A DNA stretch of 20,001 nucleotides, taken from assembly GCA_036897625.1 (NCBI GenBank), contig JAYMTA010001447.1, forward strand, positions 1 to 20,001. Reading direction: 5' to 3'. Origin of the DNA: Pelargonium cotyledonis (taxonomy: Eukaryota > Streptophyta > Magnoliopsida > Geraniales > Geraniaceae). The notes beneath the pieces were generated by a model. The model had not been told where the DNA came from, did no database searches, and saw nothing but the letters and a program-made list of their open reading frames with translations. Shown here one piece after another: positions 1-9,440 of the stretch. The translations under genes and the position numbers were made by a program. Each line of letters starts with the position of its first letter. The first letter of the stretch is position 1.

Positions 1-58
1 CTGCACAACTCGAGGGGAGTCAGATCTGGAGCACGTTGATGGGGATGAAGATGAAGGC

Positions 59-120
59 TATGGACGACGGCGTGGTTCCTCTCTCAGCTCCGGCGGCGGC
101 GGCGATGGACGACGGTGTGG
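59..120 (+). repeat. Short direct repeats in GC-rich leader
   Basis: The 16-base word ATGGACGACGG(C/T)GTGG occurs at 59-74 and again at 105-120, separated by a GGC-triplet run. The word CAGATCTGGAGC also occurs twice (about 21 and 140). This GC-rich patch is unlike the AT-rich surroundings and resembles the 5' leader of a plant gene that has undergone small local duplications. Confidence 0.6.
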
Positions 121-151
121 ACAACACGGGTTAAAGAACCAGATCTGGAGC

Positions 152-274
152 GATGGTAGGCCAATCTGCCCAGACCATCATCGCCGGACTCATCATTTCC
201 TTTACCACTCTTGATGATTTTCACCGCTACCTCTTCTCCACCGATCTTAACTCTCATTGGATTGAAGGTATTTT
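152..274 (+). pseudogene. First-exon-like fragment, function unknown
   Basis: An ATG at 152 opens a frame (MVGQSAQT..., ending ...SHWIEG) that is coding-like in base composition. It runs into a possible donor, GAAG followed by GTATTTTTGG, at about 275. The sequence after it (T-rich, with phrases such as GGGTTTTGGG) looks like a plant first intron. No convincing following exon is visible on the plus strand before the Kelch gene on the other strand, so this may be a truncated or broken gene, or an exon whose partners I cannot see. I do not recognise the protein. The opposite-strand 99-residue frame over the same bases is probably a shadow. Confidence 0.22.
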
Positions 275-275
275 T

Positions 276-972
276 GGTAAATGAATGTTGGGTTCTGGTT
301 AGGGTTTTTAGGAAATGAGATTTTGGGTTTTGGGTCTGTGAAAAAAATGACATATTTGATTCTCTGTGTTTGAGCCTTGGCACTTGATTTGGATTGAATC
401 ATCTCATGATTATTGGTTTTAATTGCTTAAATTATGTGTTAATGTGTTAGTCAACAATGCAGTTATGGTGAGTTTACATTCCTAGTGTTTCTTGAGCTAG
501 TGTTCTTTGTTGATGATGAGACCATTGTTGATGATGGTGGGTTTACATGACAGCTCTGTTGTCCCATAAAAATAAAATCGTTTGTGTTGTTTTTCGATTA
601 GCCCTTGATTCGCCAACAATATTCTACGCACCATCGTTGATCATCAAAAATACATCTTCCTTGCACCAAAAAATTGTTGGAATTGTTGTTGTTTATGAAC
701 GTTCTATTTTGAAATTTTTTATAGACAAATTAATAAGAGAAAGAGAACACTCATTTTGTGACATATATTAAAATTATATATAAAAAACATGAAACTCAAT
801 TTGAAACCGAATAAGCATTTTGTTTGATTTACATGTATATTTGCTAATTGATGTATTCATTTGTCAAATCATTACCAATAATCCATTCATTTTATCTCAA
901 ATCCCTCTTTGAGACCTTCCCTTCCACTCCCACTCACCCAAAACTCCAAAATGCAAAATATTCCTATGAAAC

Positions 973-1010
<38 letters not shown>

Positions 1011-1185
1011 CATAGCTATACATGATCATAAACATAGAATTGGACATGGATTCCAAGTACCATTGACCACAAAAATTAATAATAGTAATAATAAGGCAGT
1101 AACATCAATTAAACAAAGGTTAATAAAACTTAAAGATAAATTTATATTATGTTCCCAACTAAATAACTACATAAGTAATAGGTGT
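276..1185. other. AT-rich intergenic stretch
   Basis: No supported gene. There is one 74-codon plus-strand frame at 547-771 without recognisable motifs. The stretch contains the GA microsatellite at 976-1005 and the presumed 3' end region of the Kelch gene (just below 1186). No clear AATAAA-type signal was identified. Confidence 0.5.
976..1005. repeat. (GA)15 microsatellite
   Basis: Fifteen uninterrupted GA dinucleotides, about 180 bp downstream of the Kelch gene stop codon. Long pure dinucleotide runs like this are often length-polymorphic. Confidence 0.95.
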
Positions 1186-2643
1186 TTAGCTACTGAAAGT
1201 TCCATCCTTCAACAGAAATGAGGATGTGCAGAGGGTGAGGTCAGAATGGCTTTGGGTTCTGAATATGGAGGAGGAAACGCGGTGTGCCTGGTAGTCATAT
1301 TGATGACCCTCTCCTTCTCCTTTCGGGTTCAAAACTCTTTCTACTCGAAACACATCAAAACAATAACAAAAACTTAATTTGCCTTTTGGATGTTCGCATC
1401 CAAAGTTAGCGAACATGACCAATCCATCCTCAATGCGAGTGGCTTGAGTCAGCGAGTGATACTGCACGAATTTCCCCCACCTAGGATTCGTACTTATACC
1501 CGTCACAGGCCTAATCGAAATCTTAACAATTTCAGACCTAGGATCAGATAATGCATCCAAATCATTGAAAGAGCAAACATAGAAACCCTCCCGTCTTATG
1601 TTATATGTTCGTTTCAAAAACTCTACTAACAATTTAGAGGACTCGTTGAGTGCAAGCTGCGAAAATATAAGGCCCTCGCGCAGGGTTTCAAAGGAAGTGT
1701 CGGAACCAAAAGGAAGGAAATTTAAGGTCACATTGGAAGGACTCAATGAGAGGAGGATTTTCTTCCATCCTCTCTGGGGTCGGGTGGTGTCAAAGGTGTA
1801 AACACCCCCGAATGCGATTGATATGACCAAATTGGTGCCAACAACAGCGTGTCTCTTCACCAGGAAAGGACCACCCGGAAATTCTATGTGAGAATCTACT
1901 TGGTCGCCAAGAAAGACACGAGCACGAGGACGAGTACCAACGAAAGGAGGGTCGGGGAGTATTGTCCACGAATTCGATTTAGGATCAAAACACTCAAACT
2001 TAATGCCGGAGTAACCAGATCGAGTAAAAGAATGGGGCATGACATAAATTTTACCGTTGATGGTGCAGGCTATGGGGCGTTGCTTCGCGGAATTCAGCTG
2101 AGAGGACATCTTCACAATCTCAGGAGGAGAATTTGAATTTGAAGTATCTATGACATATACGTCTCTGGGAAGAGGGTCCTTAGTAAAATTGCCTCCAATT
2201 AAGTAAATTTTGGAACCAAGAGCAGCCATGGCCACAGACCTTGGGAGGCCGCCTTCGAGGCCTACGAAATATAACCTCATATAAGGAGTAGGTAACAATG
2301 GCGGAAGAAATCGAGACTTCGAATTTAGGTTTTCCAATAATCGGAGATGGCGGTTGGGCCTGCTGCCGAGGTTGAAGATAGCTCCGATCTTTCTCTTCTT
2401 AGTCTTGCCGCCGCTGTTGCATCTGCGGAGGACGAACTGGCTGCTGGACGGAGACAAGGCCGGCGACGGTGTAGCCTCGCTGCGGCAGAGGTATTCGGGA
2501 GACGATGATTCGGGATCATAGAATTGACGATTGAGATCAAGCTTGAAGATTTTCTGGATAGAAGAATTTTGACACGATAAAAAGTGGAACAGGATTTGCT
2601 CCTTCTTCTCCGGAAAATCAACTACCATAGGCGAATTTGCCAT
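1186..2643 (-). CDS. Kelch-repeat protein, intronless
   Basis: This is a 485-residue single-exon protein. At least two Kelch-type beta-propeller blades are visible: GSKIYLIGGN at residues 143-152, and a longer blade at about 192-234 with NGKIYV followed by FDPKSNSW and ILPDPPF. A further blade-like stretch contains GGVYTFDTTRPQRGW. Kelch propellers are usually protein-binding platforms, often in F-box E3 ligase adaptors, but I see no clear F-box in the first 60 residues. A basic patch KTKKRKIG (about residues 80-87) could be a nuclear signal. The frame stays open 48 codons further upstream. I chose the Met at 2643 (MANSPMVV) because a TATA-like run at 2708-2721 lies between the two candidate starts, so the upstream Met would fall in the promoter. 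The molecular partner is unknown. Confidence 0.78.
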   Translation of the reverse strand: MANSPMVVDFPEKKEQILFHFLSCQNSSIQKIFKLDLNRQFYDPESSSPEYLCRSEATPSPALSPSSSQFVLRRCNSGGKTKKRKIGAIFNLGSRPNRHLRLLENLNSKSRFLPPLLPTPYMRLYFVGLEGGLPRSVAMAALGSKIYLIGGNFTKDPLPRDVYVIDTSNSNSPPEIVKMSSQLNSAKQRPIACTINGKIYVMPHSFTRSGYSGIKFECFDPKSNSWTILPDPPFVGTRPRARVFLGDQVDSHIEFPGGPFLVKRHAVVGTNLVISIAFGGVYTFDTTRPQRGWKKILLSLSPSNVTLNFLPFGSDTSFETLREGLIFSQLALNESSKLLVEFLKRTYNIRREGFYVCSFNDLDALSDPRSEIVKISIRPVTGISTNPRWGKFVQYHSLTQATRIEDGLVMFANFGCEHPKGKLSFCYCFDVFRVERVLNPKGEGEGHQYDYQAHRVSSSIFRTQSHSDLTLCTSSFLLKDGTFSS

Positions 2644-2695
2644 CTTCTTCGTCTGCTCCGGCGAATCGATGTTAGCGAATTTGGGAGATTGTATT

Positions 2696-2721
2696 ACACA
2701 CACACACATATATATATATAA
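2696..2721. repeat. Compound (AC)n(AT)n microsatellite
   Basis: An AC run passes directly into an AT run. The AT part doubles as the probable TATA element of the Kelch gene, so length changes here would alter core promoter spacing. Confidence 0.85.
2708..2721 (-). promoter_or_regulatory. TATA-type core promoter of the Kelch gene
   Basis: A (TA)n run sits about 65-78 bases upstream of the chosen start codon, giving an expected transcript start near 2680. Slightly further upstream are an AAGCCCTAG telo-box-like word (about 2742-2750) and a GGCCCA site II-like word (about 2765-2770), both common in plant promoters. Placement is by inspection only. Confidence 0.5.
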
Positions 2722-2789
2722 CCTGGATGCTGTTGCTCCTTCTAGGGCTTTATTAGAGTGACGATTTGGGCCTGAAGTTGTAGACACTT

Positions 2790-3740
2790 GACCAATTTTT
2801 AAATCAGGTTGAATTTATCTTGTGAATTTTAAGCCGGACAAATTTACAGAATTTTATGCTTATAAACTTAAATCCGACTTGAAATCCAATTTGCTACCTC
2901 TTGATTTTATATTTCAGTCATATGAGTGGTCAATTTTACCCTCCACTCTTTCAATTATCCTAAAGACGACCCTTTAGGAAAGTCCTCCAAAAATTACCAG
3001 CGAGTTTAGTTACAAAGCTATGCTAACTTCATCTCGTATTAGAAAAGGTGAATAAGTTGAGTCCAGACTTATTATTACATCAACGGTCTCTTCACTCTAG
3101 CAAGTATGAATTTAAATTTCAGTATAATTCAACTTAGGTCGAATTTGAATTCCATTATAATTTGAATATGATGACAATCTAAAGAATCAATTAATTAATG
3201 TACACCTATGAACATGACATGTATAACAAATAAGTTTATACATGTGCATAGTTACTGTCTTTATACTGAACAGTTTTTGTATACAGATAAACAGGGTAAA
3301 ATGGAGATATATCAATGACCCAAAATCAAGATGTTAATGATAATATCAAAACAACATATACGCATCCCTCCTATGTGAAAATTCAATAGAAACTACGAAG
3401 TTTTGGGCGTGTGTGCCAATTACCTATATATATCTCCGCATTTTCAATCTCAATAATCAAGAATACCCGATGATATCAAGACGGGACATAAATGATGATT
3501 GAGCTTTTTTTATATCCACATCAACACAACAAAAGGTTAACAAGAAACAATTACTCAAATGCTTAAAACATGAGTGAATCACAAATTCGAGATGCATAAA
3601 CGCCATAACAGACCCAAATAAAATGTAAACATACTACATAGAGATGTACCTAAATCGCATCAGTGTACTGTAACTGGCAGGTAGATAGAGTCGTGGAACA
3701 CAATAACATAGTAAGAACCTAACATAGCTAGGAGAATCTG
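2790..3740. other. AT-rich intergenic stretch
   Basis: No gene seen. It separates the Kelch gene promoter from the 3' end of KEN gene A. Short A/T-rich near-repeats (for example around 3115-3165) are present, but none could be assigned to an element. Confidence 0.5.
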
Positions 3741-3741
3741 T

Positions 3742-3859
3742 TTAGTACAAGAACCAAACACAACTAAGATAATTCTCTAGTACTTGATTAGTATGAAAGT
3801 ACTTGTCTGCAAATCCGGCACAGATGCTGCCCAGCGTGTCGCCCAAAACAGCAAGGAGT
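3742..3859 (-). other. 3' UTR terminal exon of KEN gene A (lower boundary approximate)
   Basis: An acceptor TTGTTACAG ends at 3860, so an exon would begin at 3859 on the minus strand. The upstream exon ends at 3940 with donor GTATG, 13 nt past the TAG stop. The equivalent 3' UTR intron exists in gene B, which supports the reading. The poly(A) site is not identified, so the lower boundary is a guess. Confidence 0.4.
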
Positions 3860-3952
3860 CTGTAACAAGTCAAAGATAAAATTACTACAAAAGTATAATG
3901 CATATAAATAAATAAGTAAAGGGAATGGCTAAAACATACCTCCACAAAAACT

Positions 3953-6103
3953 CTAGCACATAAGTGGGTCATACGGGTTGATGCTGAAATGCAGGAATGC
4001 AGAAATTATAAGTTACAACTAATAAGTAAATTCATAATATATATAAAAAATAAATAATAAATAAAAATACCTCATATATTTCAACAGATCTTTCTTGTGC
4101 ATCTTGAGTTGAAGGTCAGAAAGAACTCGAGGAAACCGCCTCTCAAGTATGCTCAAAAGCTCCACTTGAGTCATCTCTGGCTCTTGGACGTCTTCATGGG
4201 AGTATTTCTCAAATGCATTAAGGTGCTTGTTTTTTTTCAACCATTTCTTGTATCTTTTCTCATCATCCACCTCCACCTTCCACTGGATCCTTTTTGAGTT
4301 CCCAAGATGCTCAATACAATTTCTTAAAAAACGTAATAACCAATATGTTCTTGAAGCAGGGCAACTCGTTGGATAAGTATCTTTTTCACATTTGAAAAAT
4401 TTGCCAAGAATTTTACCTTCTTCAGATTCCAATTCAGATTTGAGTCCAGATTCCCACGACTCATTGACAACAACTCGGTCAAGCTCTTCATAAAATAAAG
4501 TCCTCACATTGTATTCAAATGTTGGTGGCAGATTCTGAATGTTTACAATGAATGTCATATACCGGCTCAACGGAAGAATTCCCAAGACACATTTATTAGG
4601 GGTCAAAATCAACTATATGTCAAATTAAATAAAATAAAATAAAAGGGGAGCGACAAATGAGGACCCATATTTTGGCTCCAAAACACATAATGTGCCTGAA
4701 TTTTAAAAGTGTTTTTGGAGGTATCTAAATTTACAATAATTATGCACCATTAAAAACTCTAACTTGTCACCCTTAAATGATCATTCTAACCTTAAGAGCA
4801 TACTACTCATCACCTTCTCTAACCCTTACTTTCATCATCATCAACCCATCATCCCTTCAACCATCACTTCCATAATCACAGCACCAAATACAACAGGCAA
4901 CACCAATAATCAAACACTGGAACACAATGATTCAATCTATAAATGCTACTCTAAAACCAGTGACAACCTAGAGAAATCAATTTATGAACCAAAACTCAAA
5001 CTCGAAACCACTCACCTTTTAATAGAGAAAATGGTGGTGAAACAAAAATGACAATTCATAGCACATAAAACAGAATGATGATACTTAACGAGCCAACTTT
5101 CTCTGAAAAAACTGTGATTCTTTTTCCCTCTCTTCCACTAAAAATGATGGAAAATTAATTGGGATTTTTTTTGTTTGTTTGCTGAGTTGTTTGTGGATTC
5201 TAGATACTGCTATGTTCATGAACACTTAACTTTAAGAACAAAAATCTCAAACTCTAAACAAATTTGCAGCAACTCTCAAGAATTTGTATCAAATTCCCAC
5301 CCTTGAATGTTTGAACATGAGAATAAAAAAAATGGAACAAAAAACATAATAAAGTCATAAGCAAACAAACATATAAGAGCATTGGAAAATACAGCAAAGT
5401 TTGCAACTTTTGCTGGATCCACAAAAACCAACCAGCAGGAGCAGACACAATCAAGATGAATAAAATGGACATTTTTCTAACAGATGAGGGAGAGAAAAAA
5501 CAATAGTAGAATACTGTCATTACTCCAAAATTAAAACCATTAACAAAACACTAAAAAGTTGCATCAATTACTTACGTGGGTTTGTCAAGTAAAAGCTCCA
5601 TGAACTTTTGGAACGAATAGGGCACAGCGGTAATGCCATTGAAAATTTCATTTGCCAGCAGCGCATGAATCTCCTGGTAATTTCTCTTGGCATCCTTCTT
5701 GCTGTATGATACCCAACTCGCAGTGAAGTAGGGTATCTTCCCAATGATGTCTATCGAGTCTGAAGTAATTTCCTTCAAGCACCTTCCCAATTGATGCTGT
5801 TCTTGTAGTTTGTTTACCAAATTCCTAAAAAGAAAAAAGAATACAATTAGGACCTTAAATTAATTGGGTACAACAACTCAAAAGTCAAAACTACACAAAA
5901 GATTTTTGTACAAACTACTATTAAATACCAGATAAACATGCGGGTAGCATCTTTCAGGACATCTTTCTCTATGATAGGACTCAAATAGTCGCGCTTGAAC
6001 TTGGAAATTTTATCTGGCATCATTAGAAATTCAAATGTCTATTGATCAACACTACAAATAAACAAGATTTTACGTATCAAAATCAACATACCGTCTCTGC
6101 CAT
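3953..6103 (-). CDS. KEN gene A: kinase-less IRE1/RNase L-type KEN-domain protein, possibly frame-damaged
   Basis: Proposed exons (minus): 6103-6092, 6038-5929, 5824-5576, KEN exon ending 4071, and 3983-3953. The protein begins MAET with a favourable start context (A at -3, G at +4). It has KFKRDYL and FIWNLV, then a segment with NYQEI and VPYSFQKF, then a KEN-like domain with WLLRFLRN-CIEH and RRFPRVL, and ends NPYDPLMC. The R-N-x3-H core of the IRE1/RNase L ribonuclease is present. The Asp that normally sits six residues before the Arg is Trp. One junction conflicts. The obvious acceptor (ATAG at 4613) joins the exon ending at 5576 out of frame and gives an immediate TGA. An internal acceptor (TTGAG, exon from 4565) restores frame (298 residues) but drops about ten conserved residues. 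The gene is therefore either alternatively spliced or a recent pseudogene. Family membership is fairly secure; activity is not. Confidence 0.68.
4613..5575 (-). other. Expanded intron of KEN gene A
   Basis: The matching intron in gene B is 85 bp, but this one is about 960 bp, so some 880 bp of extra DNA has accumulated. It includes a plus-strand frame at 4764-5051 of low complexity (His/Thr/Asn/Ile rich) that I do not believe is a gene. No terminal inverted repeats were found by eye. The expansion abuts the junction where the reading frame breaks. Confidence 0.55.
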
Positions 6104-6135
6104 AATGCCAAGGGGTGAGCACAAGACGTCAATAC
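6092..6135 (-). other. Second exon of KEN gene A (5' UTR plus start codon)
   Basis: A 44-base exon bounded by acceptor TTAAAACAG (ending 6136) and donor GTATG (from 6091). Its last 12 bases encode MAET, the first AUG of the predicted spliced transcript. The rest is leader. Read without an AUG, the leader frame is also open (about GIDVLCSPLGI), so a longer N terminus cannot be excluded if a start exists further upstream. Confidence 0.5.
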
Positions 6136-6664
6136 CTGTTTTAATTACAGAAATATTTCAATCATCAAATTACAATCGCAATATAAACATCTAGAAAAAT
6201 AAAATAAAACATGCTAAGAGGATTGAAATAAGATATATGCAAACAAAACATGATGTGTGTACAAGACTTTGTCCGAACCTAAATTATATTTAACAAGTAC
6301 ATTCATCTTTTATCTCTAGCATATTCACATCAGTACTAGAGATAAAATATCAGAAATTAGAAGCAACAATCATTAATTAACTGTCAAATTAACATTTGCA
6401 ATAAGCTACTAATGCCAGGAAGTTGTTTAGTTAAATAGTTGAGTTCACTAAATTCACAAGACTATTATTCATAGTGTTGATGATTAAAGTGGAGTAAAAG
6501 AGAAAATTAATAGTCTAAGCTATTCGTTAAAAAAATAGTCTCAAGTAATTTTGTTTGTGTGGTTTCAAAATAAAAATAATATAAGTTATTGTGTTTATGT
6601 CGCTAACAAAAAGAAGCTAAGAAATGTATTCGGATACAATACATGACAGAATATGGCATTGGCT

Positions 6665-6818
6665 ATGTCGTGCATATAAGACAAGATGAGATAAAACCTT
6701 ATGCATCATATTTAAATGGAAGAACTAACTCTGTAAACTAGGTAAAACATACAAGGTAAAAGCAAAAGTTATACAAGACAAAGCAAGTTAAACCAACAAA
6801 TCAAGTGTGAAAAAAATT
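6665..6818. repeat. Diverged direct duplication, copy 1
   Basis: It shares order and wording with 7811-8008: AAATGGAAGAAC, TATACAAGACAAA and ACCAACAAATCAAGT appear in both, in the same order and spacing apart from a roughly 35-base insertion in copy 2. Because it lacks the MITE, this copy serves as a natural empty site. Confidence 0.75.
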
Positions 6819-7382
6819 AAAAGTATATTTTATTAGAAATCTATGATAGTGTCAATTTATTTTTTATTTTATTTTTTTGATAATCCATAGTGTCAATTTA
6901 TTGAATTGAGAGTATTAGTGACATGAAAGAATTTATAAATATAAATGTGATGAACAAGAGCATATCTGGAACTAGGACTGCCAATTTGGACCCCAACATG
7001 CCCACAATTTTGCAGGTTTGGATTGCATAAGATGGACATCGTCAAATTTCAGGTCGGGTCTGTTTTATAGTGAGGAAACTGCAGATCAGGTCGGGAGAGT
7101 CCACACAAACCCGCACATTCTACACTAAAATGCAGGATAAGTATGGTTATTAAGGGTTAACACTAATTAAGCCATTAATAGAATTTACCGTGTTAGGGTT
7201 AAAGACATTAAAAACACTTTCCTCGGGTCACCGATACTGAACTCATAAACAAAAATGTGAGACAAATCAACCTAACTAGTGACTTAACAGTAAACAACAT
7301 GCCTATCAGTCATTGTCACTAATAGAGTAGCAAAGAGTTTGGGGAAATGTTTATAGTTTGACCTGAACCCAACAGATAGACA

Positions 7383-7818
7383 ATGTCACGTAGGGCTGGG
7401 CATGAATTGGGGGGACCAGAAAAATTTCCCGGACCGAGAGGATTCGGTCCGGTCAGCGGTCTATAATTTTATGGCACTTTCGGTCCGGCTCATTTCCGGT
7501 CTGGACCGATTATGATTATTTATTTCAAAATTATATATTTTAACATCTATTCTATAACTAATTGTATTTTTCAAAACAAATTAATCATTTTGTGTACACT
7601 ATACTTCATTATTTTTTATTTCATTAGCTTCAATTTTAATTATTGCAATTATTTTCTCTAACATTTGATTAAAAAAAAATAATTTTAATTTTTAAAAATT
7701 GAATTCGGTTCATTTGGTCCGGTCCAGATCCGGACAACTCAAAACCAGTCCGGTCCATGGACCAATTATGAACGGTCCGATCCGGTTCTGAACCGATACC
7801 CAGCCCTAAATTGTCACG
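7383..7818. mobile_element. hAT-type MITE with 8-bp target duplication
   Basis: The element body is 7391-7810 (420 bp). It starts TAGGGCTGGG and ends CCCAGCCCTA(AA), a perfect 10-base terminal inverted repeat. It is flanked by ATGTCACG (7383-7390) and TTGTCACG (7811-7818), an 8-bp target duplication with one mismatch, as expected for hAT elements. Inside are many GGTCCGGTC/GGACCG words in both orientations, so the RNA could fold into a hairpin. No transposase frame is present, so it is non-autonomous. Confidence 0.85.
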
Positions 7819-8008
7819 CATACAAGGCAAGTTGAGATAAAAACATATGCACTATATTTATAACATTTAAATGTCAAATACACATTAAGGATATTGATAT
7901 ATTAAATGGAAGAACAAACTTTGTGAATTAGGATATGCATAAAAGGTACATCCAAGAGCTATACAAGACAAAACAATTCATACCAACAAATCAAGTATGA
8001 CAAAAAAT
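7811..8008. repeat. Diverged direct duplication, copy 2
   Basis: Counterpart of 6665-6818. The hAT-type MITE interrupts the start of this copy. Joining 7383-7390 to 7819 onward reproduces the order seen in copy 1 (ATGTCGTGCATATAAGACAAG there), confirming the insertion point. Confidence 0.75.
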
Positions 8009-8357
8009 TCTGCATAAATTGGACACAAAGCACTTGGCCAACTCTACAAACAGGGAACCATAGGTCATTTTCAAGGGTTCAATTATTTTGTAAATGTTCC
8101 TTTGTGGATTTGGCCTAAGTGTCCAAAGGAGGTGAGTTGAAATTGCAGATCCGGTCAGGAAACACGAATGGACAGATAGTTCAAGAACAAATTGGCCTAG
8201 AATATATATTTTTATAGCAAAGATAAATGATTAGGGTTACAACATAAGAAACAACTTCCTCAATTCCGTAAGAATATTATACGAAATAGATCAGACCATT
8301 GTTATGAAGACCATAAACACAAACAATGAAAATCTAAATTAAAGAAACCATTCATAC

Positions 8358-8425
8358 CGCAAGCAGTTAGTTCAGGATCCTCTTGATCTGGCAGCTTCAG
8401 TGGTGGCCGACCAGTGGGTTCAGAT
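8358..8425 (-). other. First non-coding exon of KEN gene A (start approximate)
   Basis: It lies just downstream of the TATA box at 8447-8456 and ends at 8358 with donor GTATG. It contains no ATG, so translation would begin in the next exon. An ATG at 8441 opens a 14-codon frame but is only 6 bases from the TATA box, so it is probably not transcribed. Confidence 0.45.
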
Positions 8426-8446
8426 CCCGAAAATGGTGCATTAGGG

Positions 8447-8456
8447 TTATTTATAT
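8447..8456 (-). promoter_or_regulatory. TATA box of KEN gene A
   Basis: The minus strand reads CCATATAAATAACCC, a good plant TATA element. It is placed about 30 bases ahead of the presumed start of the first exon. Confidence 0.5.
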
Positions 8457-8460
8457 GGGG

Positions 8461-8785
8461 TAGGGCGATAATATTTCACTGGACCCCAACTTATCCATTT
8501 TGTCGATTTTTGTTTTTGTTTCTATTAAACTATCAATATTGTTTTAATTTTGTCAATTTGATTTGGCGGACAAGTGGAAACGAGTAAACACTTCATATTG
8601 TGGTAAATGCCACATAAGCGTGCACACGTCAACGACGTGTTCTTTTCAAATTAAATGTCATTCTAAAGTCTAATAGATATGTATTTTAAGAAAACCAAAT
8701 TTCAATAATCAAAGATTATCATACAATAGATCATCGATAAAAGAGGGGGTTGGACTGGCCCAACCATCATTTGAACTCAACAAAC
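8461..8785. other. Upstream region of KEN gene A
   Basis: No coding sequence. It is AT-rich apart from the ACGT palindrome at 8624-8640. Wording such as GGACCCCAACTTATCC at about 8481 resembles transposon-derived filler, but no boundaries could be drawn. Confidence 0.4.
8624..8640. promoter_or_regulatory. Palindromic ACGT-core bZIP-like site
   Basis: ACACGTC-AAC-GACGTGT is a perfect 7-base inverted repeat with a 3-base spacer. It presents two ACGT cores about 170 bases upstream of the gene A TATA box. The minus strand includes TTGACGTGT, close to the TGACGTG(G/A) unfolded-protein-response element, and also a TTGAC W-box core. ACGT cores are bound by bZIP factors; which factor, if any, acts here is unknown. 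Confidence 0.45.
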
Positions 8786-9440
8786 CTACCTAGACAACCT
8801 TACCAAAGCATGGGGCACACTATTAGCCAACCTTCTAACATGTACAGACCGAACATTAACAAAATAATCTGTCAAATCAATGATGTCGCCTAAAATCATA
8901 CAACACGTACTTCTATACTCCCCTCCAGTCTGGATTGCTTCAATAACCAAAAATGAGTCGGACTCAACCACCACCTCCATCCAACCCCGATCACGTAACC
9001 AGGATAGTGCCTCCCGAATCGTCATGGTCTCCATCTCCCTACCACCCGACAATCCTTGCCACCCCAAACCCGAACCCGCAGTCCCTAACCACCCACCCAA
9101 CCCCCACCGCGCCCTCGGCCTCGAACCGTGCACCATCACATTTCACTTTGACAAAGCCTCTGGGAGGACGACACCACCTCGCCTCAGTTCAAATCACCGC
9201 CTGGCCTACACCACCAGACTGAGCTACTCCATCCTTATCCGCCCCAACCTCCCTCCAACCCCCTCTCACTGTCGAGACCAAGCCCACAACCTCCTTTGCG
9301 TCCAGCCACTTCTGGTCCCAAACCCTCATATTTCTCGAGAGCCATAGACCCCAGGCCAAATACAAGCCCCACTCCAACCTCTCAATTGAGCCTTCCGTTT
9401 GAACTAGAGTACTGCTGTAAAACCCCTTCCCCCCACTCAA
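8786..9440 (-). pseudogene. RNase H-domain fragment of a LINE-like element, frameshifted
   Basis: On the minus strand, a first frame reads LAWGLWLSRNMRVW, typical of the segment preceding the RNase H domain in plant non-LTR retroelement proteins. Then comes GFVKVKCDGA with the first catalytic Asp, and GVGWVVRDCG. That frame stops at 9041-9039. In another frame the domain continues with EMETMTIREAL (Glu), VVVESDS (Asp) and VRRLANSVPHALVRL, ending at 8786. At least two frame changes are therefore needed to read one RNase H domain, so it is a dead fragment. It is markedly GC-richer than its surroundings. The 155-codon frame on the plus strand is its antisense shadow. Confidence 0.75.

Larger units (their letters stand above)
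6136..8357 (-). other. Large 5' UTR intron of KEN gene A, repeat-rich
   Basis: A 2.2-kb intron between donor GTATGAATGG (8357) and acceptor AACAG (6136). It holds a diverged direct duplication (6665-6818 and 7811-8008), a hAT-type MITE (7391-7810), and a patch at 6970-7130 that reads like another decayed transposon (GGACTGCCAATTTGGACC). No coding sequence recognised. Confidence 0.5.

Noticed and set aside
1598-2136. Plus-strand frames and a minus-strand 98-codon frame (2325-2621) within the Kelch gene
   Set aside because: They overlap the Kelch coding frame and show no domain of their own.
4764-5051. 95-codon plus-strand frame in the gene A intron
   Set aside because: Compositionally biased (His, Ile, Thr, Asn), no recognisable domain, sits in an intron expansion; most likely transposon-derived filler.
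6092-8358. Reading the leader exons of gene A as coding for a kinase segment (DVLCSPLGIM resembling the kinase DVFSLGC motif)
   Set aside because: The frame is open but has no ATG, the match is weak, and the first AUG with good context is MAET at 6103.
8397-8441. 14-codon upstream ORF before KEN gene A
   Set aside because: Its ATG is only 6 bases from the TATA box, so it should lie ahead of the transcription start.
8880-9347. 155-codon plus-strand Pro/Ser/Thr-rich frame (and its 89-codon neighbour)
   Set aside because: Antisense shadow of the GC-rich RNase H fragment, whose motifs are clear on the minus strand.
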